The notes: a model not told the origin generated them from the sequence alone. DNA of 64,000 nt from Microbulbifer taiwanensis (GCF_014904815.1 NZ_JACZFR010000012.1:109557-173556), one strand, 5' to 3'. Positions 1-8,580 are shown, counted from the stretch's first letter. Numbers and translations: made by a program.

Positions 1-240
1 AGCCCTAAAACTACGATCGAAAGTGTTTTGGGAGCCGGCAGCAGTGAGGAGATGGATTACTACGACCAGCTGAAGCTGGCCGCTTTGATCGGGGTGTGCA
101 GAAACTCCGGCTCGATGGCGGAGGCGGGTAGGAAGCTGTTTCATGTGAGCCGGCAGGCGAAGAAGTCCAGCAATGACTCGCACCGGGTCAAGCAGCTACT
201 GGGCAAGTATGGGATTCAGTTCGACGAACTGAAAGCTTAG
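1..240 (+). CDS. rtcR: RtcR-like sigma-54-dependent regulator, C-terminal end (5' partial)
   Basis: The reading frame is open to the first base of the window, so only about 79 C-terminal residues are present. They carry the pattern MDYYDQLKLAALIGVCRNSG, then a SMAEAGRKLF-VSRQ-K-S-NDSHRVKQLLGKYG block. I recall this as the C-terminal helix-turn-helix tail of RtcR, the AAA+ sigma-54 activator of the RNA end-healing genes rtcBA. The CARF and AAA+ parts would lie upstream, outside the window. Identification rests on memory of the family; the tail is short but distinctive. rtcBA, if present, would be expected further to the left. Confidence 0.75.
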   Translation, partial: SPKTTIESVLGAGSSEEMDYYDQLKLAALIGVCRNSGSMAEAGRKLFHVSRQAKKSSNDSHRVKQLLGKYGIQFDELKA

Positions 241-619
241 CCCGTATTTTCCACCAGGCCGCTTTATCTTCAGTTCAGCTCTATGTTTTTGGGGTTTTTC
301 CGCGACTAAAAAGTCACCGGCAAGTAACTAAACATGGCCAAATCGCTCCTATCGTCAACCGAACAGGCGTGCGACCTGAACTTTCAAATAGCTAACAAAA
401 TCCCGAACCCTTTCCCAAAAAAGTTCCGGCAACTGTGTGATTGCCTCGAATACTACTCTCTATTCACACATTACCCGATCGCGATTTTCTCGTTTGACGA
501 GGAGAGATAAAAACGGGTCAAATGTCAGCAGTGCGCGGGAGCGCGAAGGCGATGCAGTGGAGTATTAGCCCCAAAGCATGCCAACCATCTTGAGACCAGT
601 AATCCTACAGGGAGGCATC
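241..619. other. Intergenic region without recognisable gene
   Basis: No credible coding frame in 379 bases. Base composition is AT-richer than the neighbours. A promoter for the downstream lipoprotein gene is expected here but I could not place -35 and -10 boxes with confidence. Confidence 0.5.
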
Positions 620-2668
620 ATGACACGGACACACTCGTTTTCACCGCTTAGTATTACCCTGCTCGTCCTGGCAACGCTGACCGCTTCCTGCGGAGGGGAC
701 GGAGGTGGGGGGGACAGCGATAGTGGCGACCCCTCCCCTGTCACTCATATGGTCAGCACCAACGCGGGAGCGGGCGGCAACATCTCCCCGACGAGCACCA
801 CCATCAATCACGGCGATACCGCCAACTTCACCGTCACCCCTGATGCGGATTACGAGATCGACGAGGTGAGCGGCTGTGGCGGCACCCTGTCGGGAAACAG
901 CTACACTACTGGGCCTATCACGGCAGCTTGCACGGTAGCGGCGAGCTTCAGCCTGCGATCTCCCTTCGAACCCAGCGCTACTCTCAGCTTTCAGGCGGTC
1001 AAGTCCTTTCATTTCAGTTGGGCGGATGTCGCAGGTGAGACCGAGTACCGCCTGCTGGAAAACCCCGACGGCATCTCGGGTTACAACCAGGTGGCCAGCA
1101 TCGCGGCAGGTAGCACCAGCTATGATCACATAGTGCCGCTCTATAGGCGCACAAACGCCCGCTATATCTTGCAGGCCTGCAACAGCGCTGGCTGTGCCGA
1201 TTCCAGTGAACTGAACGTAAGTGACACACTGGCCCAAGCCGTAGGCTACTTCAAAGCCTCCAACACCGGCCTGAATGACCGCTTCGGCTACGCGGTCGAG
1301 CTATCTGCCGACGGCAACACATTGGCGGTTGCGGCGCTTTTGGAGGACAGCAACGCCACCGGCATCGACGGCGATCAGGCCGACAACTCGGCGGGAAGCA
1401 GCGGCGCCGTCTATGTTTTCACCCGCAACGTCAGCACCTGGTCTCAGCAGGCCTATATCAAGGCCTCCAACACTGGTGCAGAAGACCGCTTTGGCTGGTC
1501 CATTGCGCTTTCCGCTGACGGCAACACATTGGCGGTAGGGGCGTGGCTTGAGGACAGCGCCGCCAGCGGCGTCAATGGCGATCAAACTGACAGTTCGGCG
1601 TCAGACAGCGGCGCAGCGTATGTCTTCATCCGCAGCAACGGCACTTGGACTCAACAGGCGTACGTCAAGGCCTCCAACACCGGTGCGGAAGATCGCTTTG
1701 GCCGGTCCGTCTCACTTTCCGCCGATGGCAACACATTGGCGGTGGGAGCGGATGCTGAGGAAAGCGCCGCCACCGGCATCGATGGCGATCAAGCCGACAA
1801 CTCGGCGGAATACAGCGGCGCAGTCTATGTTTTCACCCGCAGCGGCAGCACCTGGTCCCAGCAGGCCTACGTCAAGACGTCCAATACCGGCGCGGGTGAC
1901 GGCTTCGGTTTCCCCGTTGCGCTGTCCGCAGACGGCAACACGATGGTGACAGGGGCGCATGGCGAGGACAGCGCCGCCACCGGTATCAATGGTATTCAGA
2001 CCGACAATTCGGCGTCAAGGAGCGGCGCTGCCTATGCATTCGTCCGCGATAGCAACGGCACTTGGTCCCAGCAGGCCTACATCAAGGCCTCCAACACCGA
2101 CATTGATGATATCTTCGGCCACGCCGTCGCCTTGTCCGCCGACGGCAACACATTGGCAGTAGGGGCTAGTGGAGAGGACAGCGCCGCCACCGGCATCGGT
2201 GGCGATGAGATCGACGATTCGGAACCGAGTAGCGGCGCCACCTATGTTTTCACCCGCAGCGGCAGCACCTGGTCCCAGCAGGCCTATATCAAGGCCTCCA
2301 ACACAGGCCGGTATGACAACTTCGGCGGCGCTGTCGCGTTGTCCGCCGGCGGCAACACTTTGGCGGTGGGAACAAGTTCCGACGATAGCATCGCCGCCGG
2401 CATCGGCGGGGGTGCGGCCGGCGGCTCGGCGGCGGGGCGCGGGGGCGCCTTTGGTTTTTCCCCCCGCGGCAGCACCTGGTCTCTGGAGACCTATGTCAAG
2501 GCCCCTAACACCGGCGCACAAGACACCTTCGGCACCGATATCGCGATGTCCGACGATGGCGGCACATTGGCAGTGGGGGCGCTTTTTGAGGATAGTGCCG
2601 CCACCGGCATTGGCGGCGATCAGGCCGATGATTCGCTAGATAACAGCGGCGCCGTGTACATTTACTGA
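620..2668 (+). CDS. Lipoprotein with InlB-like domain and seven FG-GAP propeller repeats
   Basis: 682 residues. The ATG at 620 is preferred over one at 578 because GGAGG lies at 611-615. The N-terminus is a lipoprotein signal ending LTASC, followed by a Gly/Asp-rich linker. Next come a divergent InlB B-repeat type domain (residues about 40-110, GAGGNISP to CTVAASF) and an FN3-like segment with two Cys pairs. From about residue 207 to the end there are seven copies of a ~65-residue unit with core DRFG..VALSADGNTLAVGA, DSAATGI.GDQ.D and SGAVYVFTR, as in FG-GAP_2 proteins. Seven units suggest one closed beta-propeller exposed outside the cell. Ligand unknown. The sixth unit is oddly degenerate (see findings). 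The gene is monocistronic. Confidence 0.85.
   Translation: MTRTHSFSPLSITLLVLATLTASCGGDGGGGDSDSGDPSPVTHMVSTNAGAGGNISPTSTTINHGDTANFTVTPDADYEIDEVSGCGGTLSGNSYTTGPITAACTVAASFSLRSPFEPSATLSFQAVKSFHFSWADVAGETEYRLLENPDGISGYNQVASIAAGSTSYDHIVPLYRRTNARYILQACNSAGCADSSELNVSDTLAQAVGYFKASNTGLNDRFGYAVELSADGNTLAVAALLEDSNATGIDGDQADNSAGSSGAVYVFTRNVSTWSQQAYIKASNTGAEDRFGWSIALSADGNTLAVGAWLEDSAASGVNGDQTDSSASDSGAAYVFIRSNGTWTQQAYVKASNTGAEDRFGRSVSLSADGNTLAVGADAEESAATGIDGDQADNSAEYSGAVYVFTRSGSTWSQQAYVKTSNTGAGDGFGFPVALSADGNTMVTGAHGEDSAATGINGIQTDNSASRSGAAYAFVRDSNGTWSQQAYIKASNTDIDDIFGHAVALSADGNTLAVGASGEDSAATGIGGDEIDDSEPSSGATYVFTRSGSTWSQQAYIKASNTGRYDNFGGAVALSAGGNTLAVGTSSDDSIAAGIGGGAAGGSAAGRGGAFGFSPRGSTWSLETYVKAPNTGAQDTFGTDIAMSDDGGTLAVGALFEDSAATGIGGDQADDSLDNSGAVYIY
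1240..2665 (+). repeat. Seven tandem ~200-bp coding repeats (FG-GAP units)
   Basis: Tandem in-frame repeats of about 198-207 bp encode the propeller blades. The nucleotide phrases gacggcaacacattggcggt and gtttcacccgcagcggcagc recur with few changes, so the copies are recently amplified or homogenised. Unit six (about 2290-2490) departs from the others mainly by A/T to G/C changes. Confidence 0.85.
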
Positions 2669-2842
2669 AGCCGATTTCCCGGCTTGTCTCGCCTTCGGGG
2701 GGGGGGAGGAGCCGGGCTTAAGCATACTAATGCGATAGTACGCGTTGCCGAATTAAACTTTCTGAAAACCGATGGCGCGCACATTAGGGCTGTCCTGCGA
2801 ATCTCCGCCCACTTTTACCCGCCTTACTAATTAATCCCGTTA

Positions 2843-3054
2843 TTAATCCTCGATAGCCTCATCCATTTGCTCTTCCAGCAACGACAGCGGCAAGGCACCG
2901 TTGACGAGCAACACATCATGGAATTCCCGCAATTCAAATTTACCTCCAAGCGCCTTCTCAGACTTCTCCCGCAACTCCCGAATCTTGATCTCCCCCCATC
3001 TTGTAAGACAGCGCCTGCCCCGACCAGGAGATATAGCGATCCACTTCGGCGCGC
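2843..3054 (-). pseudogene. Duplicated C-terminal fragment of a DUF885 peptidase
   Basis: Reading the minus strand, this stretch encodes AEVDRYISW, GQALSYKMG and, after a one-base shift, EIKIRELREKSEKALGGKFE, then LREFHD..L.NGALP and a stop at 2843. It matches the last ~70 residues of the intact DUF885 gene at 3756-5528. The part nearest 2950-3054 is nearly identical at the nucleotide level; the part ending at the stop is clearly diverged. A run of six C at 2992-2997, where the intact gene has five, breaks the frame. The rest of this second copy is gone, replaced upstream by the RhuM-type gene. Confidence 0.85.
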
Positions 3055-3674
3055 TCGATCAGCAGTTGTTTGAGTTGACCCAGCGCCGCCATTGCCTCGT
3101 CAGGAGTGTCGAGGGTACCACCGCTCTGGCTGGCAGGCTCTTGCAACAGCCCCTCGTCGTAGCGCTGCAGCCACAGGAAGGTCTGGGTATAGCGGGTGAC
3201 GATATCCACCAACCCGCGCCCGGCGCTGCCTGTGAGCTCGGGGCTTTTGGCGGCTTTCTTGATCAGGGCCAGAGCGTGCTCCAGCTCCAAGGCATTTTTC
3301 TCGAAACGGGCCTTGTCCAATACATAGCCCTGAGTCAGGTATTCCCGCAACACGCGGGTGGACCACTGGCGGAAGCGGGTGGCCTGGGTGGAATTGACCC
3401 GGTAGCCAACAGAGATAATGGCATCCAGGTTGTAGTGCTTCAGCTTGCGTCGAACCTGCCTTTTGCCCTCCATGCGAACTACCGAGAAATCCTCGGCAGT
3501 TGCCGGTTCATTCAGCTCCTGTTCGCGGTATATATTCTTGAGGTGCAGGCTGATATTGTCTGAGGAAGTATCAAACAGCTCCGCCATCTGACCTTGGGTT
3601 ACCCACAGGGTCTCACTTTGCAGGCGCACCTCAACCCGGTGGTCGTCGGTTTCAAAGATGACGATCTCGGTCAC
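2958..3674 (-). CDS. RhuM-family protein, truncated and fused to DUF885 tail
   Basis: 238 residues from a GTG start at 3674 with GGAGG just upstream. Residues 1-207 match RhuM-type proteins: V.LQSETLWVTQGQMAELF, then NISLHLKNIY, NLDAIISVGYRVNS, FRQWSTRVLREYLTQGY and DIVTRYTQTFLWLQRYDEGL. In the family version I know, this N-terminal part continues into a Fic/DOC domain. Here that domain is absent: at residue 208 the sequence turns into AEVDRYISW of DUF885 and ends out of frame after 30 more residues. Shared bases cggcgcgc mark the junction at 3047-3054. Probably a non-functional remnant of a Fic-type toxin or virulence gene, though the RhuM part alone may fold. Confidence 0.75.
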   Translation of the reverse strand: MTEIVIFETDDHRVEVRLQSETLWVTQGQMAELFDTSSDNISLHLKNIYREQELNEPATAEDFSVVRMEGKRQVRRKLKHYNLDAIISVGYRVNSTQATRFRQWSTRVLREYLTQGYVLDKARFEKNALELEHALALIKKAAKSPELTGSAGRGLVDIVTRYTQTFLWLQRYDEGLLQEPASQSGGTLDTPDEAMAALGQLKQLLIERAEVDRYISWSGQALSYKMGGDQDSGVAGEV

Positions 3675-3755
3675 ATACCTCCTCTTCCCTAGGCCGGCCC
3701 ACGAGATTAGAAGCCTCTGCCACTTCCGGCCGGCAATAGGGTACTTTTCCTGCTA

Positions 3756-5528
3756 TTAATTTTCCTTTGACTTCGCAATATAGCGCTCCATCTGCACCTC
3801 GAGCATCTCCATCGGCAAAGCCCCATTCGCCAACACCGCATCATGAAACTCGCGCAAATCGAACTTATCTCCAAGCGCCTTCTCAGCCTTCGCTCGCAAC
3901 TCCCGAATCTTGATCTCCCCCATCTTGTAAGACAGCGCCTGCCCCGGCCAGGAGATATAGCGGTCCACCTCGGCGCGCACGTTGGCCTGTGACAGGGAGG
4001 TGTTGTCGGCGAGGAAATCCAGCGCCTGCTGGCGGGTCCAGCCCTGGGAGTGGATGCCGGTGTCGATCACCAGGCGGGCGGCGCGCCACATTTCGTAGCT
4101 GAGGCGGCCGAAGTTTTCGTAGGGGGTCGTGTAGATATCCTCCATCTCTTTGCCCAGGCGCTCTGAGTAGAGGGCCCAGCCCTCGCCGAAGGCGCTGAGG
4201 TAGAGGTTGCGGCGGAAGTCGGGGACGTTTTCCAGTTCCAGGCTAAGGGCGCCCTGCAGGTGGTGGCCGGGCACGGCTTCGTGCAGGGTCAGGGCCGGCA
4301 GTTCGTACAGGGGGCGCTGGTCGAGGGCGTGGGTGTTGACCCAGTAGGCGCCGCCGCGGGTGCCGCCGATGGCGGCGGGGTTGTAGGAGGCGGTGGTGTA
4401 GTTGGGGGCGATTTCGTCCGGCACCGGCACCACGCCGTAGGGCAGGCGCGGCAGCGTGCCGAAAAATTGCGGCAGCTGGTAGTCGACTTTCTTGGCGATG
4501 AAAGAGGCTTCCTTGAGCAGGTCCACCGGTGTCTTGGCGTAGAACTGGGGGTCTGTGCGCAGGAACTCGGTGAATTCCTCGAAGTTGCCGTCGAAGCCGC
4601 TCTCTTTGATCAGTTCATCCATCTCTGCGCGGATGCGTTTCACTTCACTGAGGCCGATCTTGTGGATTTCCGCCGGGTCCATATCCAGGGTGACATAGGT
4701 ATTGATCGCGTGGCGGTAGTAGTCCTTGCCGCCGGGCAGGTCTTCGGCGGCCAGTGAGTCGGTGGCGGCTTTCATATAGTCGCCTTCGAGGAAGTCGGCC
4801 ACGCGGGCGAAGGCGGGAATGGCGGATGCCTTGATCGCTCTCTGGCCCCTGGCGCGCAGGCGCTGCTGTTGCTTCTCGGAAATGGAGTCGGGCATGTTTG
4901 CGAAGGGCTCGTAGAGCTTGCTCTGCTTCGGGTCATCCTTGACCTGGGCGCGCACCGTCGGCGCCACGCCCTCGACGACGATCTTCGGCAATACGAAGCC
5001 GTCCTTGATGCCCTTGCGCATATTGGCGATGTTCTCGTCGAAGTAGCGGCCGAAATCCTGGATGCGCGCTATGTAGTCCTCGTAGTCCTTGGCCTTGGTC
5101 ATGGCCAGGCCGTCGTTGGCCTCGAGGGCGGCGGCCCAGAAGCTGTAGAAGGTGTTGAAGGGGATGCGGTCGAGGAACAGCTGGTTGGACTCGACGGAGT
5201 TTTCCAGCACCCAGGTGAGCAGATCGCGGTTGACGCGCTCGGATTCGCTCAGCTGTTCTGCGTCTATCTGCTTCAGGCGCGCGAGGAATTCCTGTTCGGT
5301 CTTCAGGCGGCGGGCGCGGTCTTTGGGGGAGACGCCGGGTAGGCGGTCGTTGTAGTCGGGCACACCCATGCGGCCGGCGGTAATGGGGTCTTCTTTGAGG
5401 CTGTATTGCCAGTGGTCGTCGATGATGCTCTGCAGTTGCTCTTTGGCGGTGGCGGCGTGGGCCTGTGAGGCCAGCAGCCATAGCAGTGCGAAAATAGTGG
5501 AAAGAAACGTGTGGGGCCTCAACGCCAT
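3756..5528 (-). CDS. Secreted DUF885 family metallopeptidase-like protein
   Basis: 590 residues with a signal peptide cleaved near SQAHA-ATA, so periplasmic or secreted. DUF885 proteins are predicted zinc peptidases; the likely metal motif HEAVPGHHLQ is at residues 416-425. The C-terminal helix ends with FHDAVLANGALPMEMLEVQM. Length is typical for the family. The substrate is unknown; peptide scavenging is a reasonable inference since the window has several secreted peptidases. Its last ~70 codons are duplicated at 2843-3054. A palindromic repeat element lies upstream (5630-5736). Confidence 0.85.
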   Translation of the reverse strand: MALRPHTFLSTIFALLWLLASQAHAATAKEQLQSIIDDHWQYSLKEDPITAGRMGVPDYNDRLPGVSPKDRARRLKTEQEFLARLKQIDAEQLSESERVNRDLLTWVLENSVESNQLFLDRIPFNTFYSFWAAALEANDGLAMTKAKDYEDYIARIQDFGRYFDENIANMRKGIKDGFVLPKIVVEGVAPTVRAQVKDDPKQSKLYEPFANMPDSISEKQQQRLRARGQRAIKASAIPAFARVADFLEGDYMKAATDSLAAEDLPGGKDYYRHAINTYVTLDMDPAEIHKIGLSEVKRIRAEMDELIKESGFDGNFEEFTEFLRTDPQFYAKTPVDLLKEASFIAKKVDYQLPQFFGTLPRLPYGVVPVPDEIAPNYTTASYNPAAIGGTRGGAYWVNTHALDQRPLYELPALTLHEAVPGHHLQGALSLELENVPDFRRNLYLSAFGEGWALYSERLGKEMEDIYTTPYENFGRLSYEMWRAARLVIDTGIHSQGWTRQQALDFLADNTSLSQANVRAEVDRYISWPGQALSYKMGEIKIRELRAKAEKALGDKFDLREFHDAVLANGALPMEMLEVQMERYIAKSKEN

Positions 5529-5629
5529 CTTGTGTCTCCGCAGTCGTTATTCTCGATAGCGGTCAACGATAACACGGCTGGTGACTGTGGAGTGCTGTCT
5601 TTGCTTCGGTGCGGGCGGCAAGGTCCGAA

Positions 5630-5736
5630 CTGGATACCGGCCTGCGCCGGTATGACGAGCGAACCACCGAATTGCCAGCATCTGGATACTGGTACCGGAT
5701 CGAGTCCGGCACATTCTCTGCGTCGGTATGACGACA
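5630..5736. repeat. Two palindromic intergenic repeats, family 1
   Basis: Units tggataccggcctgcgccgg-tatgacg and ggatact...ctgcgtcggtatgacg. The core ACCGGC-CTGCGCCGGT can fold into a hairpin. Related copies lie at 11605, 13843, 15281 and 22553. Resembles the widespread 'CGTCATACCGGCGCAGGCC' type of proteobacterial palindromic repeat. Confidence 0.8.
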
Positions 5737-5766
5737 AGATGTAGAAAGGCCTCGGCGATTGAATAT

Positions 5767-5797
5767 AAAAAAGGCCACCGCAATGGGTGGCCTTTTT
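5767..5797 (-). terminator. Rho-independent terminator of hppD operon
   Basis: On the minus strand GGCCACC, a five-base loop and GGTGGCC are followed by six T. It lies 16 bases after the stop of the FAH-family gene. Confidence 0.9.
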
Positions 5798-5812
5798 CGT
5801 TGGCGGTTGGCG

Positions 5813-6820
5813 TCAGGCCTGTTCGACCGTCTGCTCTATACGCCCGAAGATGGACTGGCCATTGTCGTCCAGCATCTCGATCGCGATCTTGTCGCCGAAC
5901 TGCATGAAGGGCGTGCTCGGCTTGCCGTCCTGGATGGTCTCGATCATGCGGATCTCGGCGATGCAGCTGTAGCCGACGCCGCCCTCGGCCACCGGCTTGC
6001 CGGGGCCGCCGTCCAGTTTGTTGGACACGGTGCCGGAGCCGATGATGGTGCCGGCGCCCAGCGGGCGGGTCTTGGCGGCGTGGGCGATCAGCTGGCCGAA
6101 GTGGAAGGTCATGTCCACGCCGGCGTTGGGCTCGCCGAATTTGTCGCCGTTCAGCTGCGAGACCAGCGGCAGGTGCAGCTTGCCGTCCTGCCACTTTTCA
6201 CCCAGCTGCGCCGGGGTGACGCACACCGGCGAGAAGGCGCTGCTCGGTTTGGACTGGTAGAAGCCGAAGCCCTTGGCCAGTTCGTTGGGGATCAGGCCGC
6301 GCAGGGAGACGTCGTTGACCAGCATCACCAGTTTGATGTGCTTGAGCGCTTCCTCCGGGCTCACCCCCATGGGTACGTCGTCGGTGATGACGGCGATCTC
6401 GGCCTCGAAGTCGATACCGAAGCCCTCGGCCTGCGGCATTTTGACCGGCTGGCGCGGAGCAAGGAAGGTGTCGGAGCCGCCCTGGTACATCAGCGGGTCT
6501 GTCCAGAAACTCTCCGGCATCTCGGCGTTGCGCGCCTTGCGCACCAGCTCGACGTGATTGACGTAGGCGCTGCCGTCGGCCCAGTGGTAGGCGCGCGGCA
6601 GGGGCGAGTGGCACTGGCTCTGGTCGAAGGGCTGGCTCTCTATTTCATTGTGCTTGAGCTGGTGGCTCAGCTCTTCCAGCAAACTCTCCACCTGCGCCCA
6701 GTTGTCCAGCGCCGCCTGCAGGGTGGGCGCCACGGATTCGGCCGACGCCATGCGGGTCAGGTCGTCGCTGACGACGACCAGCTGGCCGTCGCGGCCGTTG
6801 TTGAGACTGGCTAACTTCAC
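5813..6820 (-). CDS. Fumarylacetoacetate hydrolase family enzyme (fumarylacetoacetase)
   Basis: 335 residues. FAH-family fold with DFEAEIAVITDD (acidic metal ligands), NDVSLRGLIP, AKGFGFYQSK, GTIIGSGTVSN and GGVGYSCIAEIRM. In this operon it should cleave fumarylacetoacetate to fumarate and acetoacetate, the last step of tyrosine breakdown through homogentisate. It starts within the last bases of the VOC gene (ATGA-type overlap, 6817-6820), so translation is probably coupled. It is the last gene of the hppD operon and is followed by a good terminator. Other FAH-family activities cannot be excluded from sequence alone. Confidence 0.85.
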   Translation of the reverse strand: MKLASLNNGRDGQLVVVSDDLTRMASAESVAPTLQAALDNWAQVESLLEELSHQLKHNEIESQPFDQSQCHSPLPRAYHWADGSAYVNHVELVRKARNAEMPESFWTDPLMYQGGSDTFLAPRQPVKMPQAEGFGIDFEAEIAVITDDVPMGVSPEEALKHIKLVMLVNDVSLRGLIPNELAKGFGFYQSKPSSAFSPVCVTPAQLGEKWQDGKLHLPLVSQLNGDKFGEPNAGVDMTFHFGQLIAHAAKTRPLGAGTIIGSGTVSNKLDGGPGKPVAEGGVGYSCIAEIRMIETIQDGKPSTPFMQFGDKIAIEMLDDNGQSIFGRIEQTVEQA

Positions 6821-7377
6821 TGCGCCTCTCCTTGGGTGTTGGGTTCAAACTCTGCGTCGCCGTGCATCCAGGCGGCGTGCCTGGGTGCCTTCTTGGTGCG
6901 CGACCACTCCTCGAGCATATCCTCGGCCACGCGCTTCAGCTCGGTGTGCATACCGGGCTTGGCGGTGTTGGCGGCCAGCTCTATGCGGTGGCCGTTGGGG
7001 TCGAAGAAATAGATCGACTTGAAGATGGTGTGGTCGGTGGGACCCAGCACGTCGATGCCGGCGGCTTCCAGCTTGTCCTTGGCCGCCAGCAGTTCGTCCA
7101 TGCTCTCCACTTCCAGGGCGATATGCTGCACCCACTGGGGGGTGTTCTCGTCGCGGCCCATATCCGGGGAGTTGGGCAGCTCGAAGAAGGCCAGCACATT
7201 GCCCTGGCCCGCATCGAGGAACACATGCATATAGGGGTCCGGCGCCCCGGTGGAGGGCACCTTGTCTTCGGCGATGGCCAGCTGGAAATCCATGCCGAGG
7301 AGATCGCGATAGAACTCGACCGTCTCCTTGGCATCGCGACAGCGGTAGGCCACGTGGTGTATGCGTTTGATAGCCAT
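6817..7377 (-). CDS. VOC-family (glyoxalase/dioxygenase fold) protein
   Basis: 186 residues. Starts IKRIHHVAYRCRDAKETVEFY, with WVQHIALEVESMDEL in the second half and YFFDPNGHRIEL as the final metal-site strand; His and Glu ligands of the VOC metal site are present. Lies between hppD and the FAH gene with 5-base and overlapping junctions, so it belongs to the tyrosine pathway operon. Its reaction is not known to me; an accessory role with pathway intermediates is inference. The C-terminal ~45 residues (KRVAEDMLEEWSRTKKAPRH) are a helical tail not needed for the VOC fold. Confidence 0.8.
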   Translation of the reverse strand: MAIKRIHHVAYRCRDAKETVEFYRDLLGMDFQLAIAEDKVPSTGAPDPYMHVFLDAGQGNVLAFFELPNSPDMGRDENTPQWVQHIALEVESMDELLAAKDKLEAAGIDVLGPTDHTIFKSIYFFDPNGHRIELAANTAKPGMHTELKRVAEDMLEEWSRTKKAPRHAAWMHGDAEFEPNTQGEAQ

Positions 7378-7382
7378 CGGTA

Positions 7383-8477
7383 TCAGGCCTCTTTCTTCTC
7401 GCCCTTGTCGCCGATAACCCCGCGCTCCAGCTGGTCGCGCTCGATGGATTCGAACAGGGCCTTGAAGTTGCCCTCGCCGAAGCCTTCGTCTTCCTTGCGC
7501 TGGATGAACTCGAAGAATACCGGGCCGAGCATGTTGGCGGAGAAGATCTGCAGCAGCAGGCGCGGCTGGCCGCCCTCGGTGGTGCCATCCAGCAGCAGGC
7601 CGCGCTTCTTCAGCTCGCCGGTGGGCTCGCCGTGGCCGGGCAGGCGCTCTTCCAGCATGTCGTAGTAGGTGTTCGGCGGCGGGGTCATGAACTCCATGCC
7701 CTGCTCCTTCAGGCGGTCCCAGCAGGCGATCAGGTCGTCACAGGCAAAGGCGATATGCTGGATGCCCTCGCCGTTGTACTTCATCAGGAACTCTTCGATC
7801 TGGCCGCCGCCACCGGCCGCCTCTTCGTTCAGCGGGATGCGGATCTTGCCGTCCGGCGCGGTCATGGCCTTGGACAGCAGGCCGGTGTACTCGCCCTTGA
7901 TGTCGAAGTAGCGGATCTCGCGGAAGTTGAACAGGTCTTCGTAGTACTTGGCCCAGTAGTCCATGCGACCGCGATAGACGTTGTGAGTCAGGTGGTCCAG
8001 GGTGTGGAAGCCGCAGCCCTTCGGGTGCTTGTCCACGCCTTCCAGCCAGTGGAAGTCGATATCGTAGATGGTCTGGCCTTCCTGGTAGCGATCGATCATA
8101 TACAGGTTGGCGCCGCCGATACCCTTGATGGCCGGCAGGTGCAGTTCCATCGGGCCGGTCTTCACTTCCACCGGTTGGGCACCCTTCTCGATCGCGCGCT
8201 CGTAGGCCGCCTTGGCGTCCTTGACGCGAAAGGCCAGGCCGCAGGCGGAGGGGCCGTGCTCCTGGGCGTAGTAGTGGGCGTGGCTGCCCGGCTCGTAGTT
8301 GGTGATAAAGTTGATATCACCCTGGCGCCACAGCTCTACATCTTTGGAGCGGTGGCGGGCCACCTTGGTAAAGCCCATGGCCGTGAAGACCGTTTCCAGG
8401 ATGCCCTTCTCCGGCGCAGTAAATTCGACGAACTCAAAGCCGTCCAGACCCATCGGGTTTTCAAATAAATCGGCCAT
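7383..8477 (-). CDS. hppD: 4-hydroxyphenylpyruvate dioxygenase
   Basis: 364 residues, normal length. Converts 4-hydroxyphenylpyruvate to homogentisate with Fe(II) and O2. The iron ligands are visible: H162 in [10 protein letters not shown]241 in [12 protein letters not shown]323 in FFEFIQRK. The substrate-binding C-terminal block [19 protein letters not shown] is intact. First gene of the operon hppD-VOC-FAH. Its promoter lies at 8552-8580 and contains an inverted repeat. Homogentisate dioxygenase (hmgA), needed between this enzyme and FAH, is not in the window. Some hppD-bearing marine bacteria make the brown pigment pyomelanin when hmgA is absent or limiting. Confidence 0.95.
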   Translation of the reverse strand: MADLFENPMGLDGFEFVEFTAPEKGILETVFTAMGFTKVARHRSKDVELWRQGDINFITNYEPGSHAHYYAQEHGPSACGLAFRVKDAKAAYERAIEKGAQPVEVKTGPMELHLPAIKGIGGANLYMIDRYQEGQTIYDIDFHWLEGVDKHPKGCGFHTLDHLTHNVYRGRMDYWAKYYEDLFNFREIRYFDIKGEYTGLLSKAMTAPDGKIRIPLNEEAAGGGGQIEEFLMKYNGEGIQHIAFACDDLIACWDRLKEQGMEFMTPPPNTYYDMLEERLPGHGEPTGELKKRGLLLDGTTEGGQPRLLLQIFSANMLGPVFFEFIQRKEDEGFGEGNFKALFESIERDQLERGVIGDKGEKKEA

Positions 8478-8544
8478 CTTGCCCTCCGTTTTCTCTCTCG
8501 TTTCGCCGCTATGCTAGTGCGGCGGCGGGGTGAATAGTTTCAGG

Positions 8545-8580
8545 TGCAACGAACTTAGTTGCATGTGTAACTAATGTCAA
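8545..8580 (-). promoter_or_regulatory. hppD promoter with operator-like inverted repeats
   Basis: Minus strand: -35 TTGACA (8575-8580), 17-base spacer, -10 TAAGTT (8552-8557). The spacer holds an inverted repeat TTAGTT-N8-AACTAA (8555-8574). A second, overlapping one is TGCAAC-N7-GTTGCA (8545-8563). A repressor bound here would block RNA polymerase; which family (MarR, IclR, TyrR/PhhR) cannot be told. Confidence 0.7.

Noticed and set aside
1240..2665. Regular direct repeats as a CRISPR array
   Set aside because: Units are ~200 bp, in frame and code for propeller blades; no 20-40-bp repeat with unique spacers.
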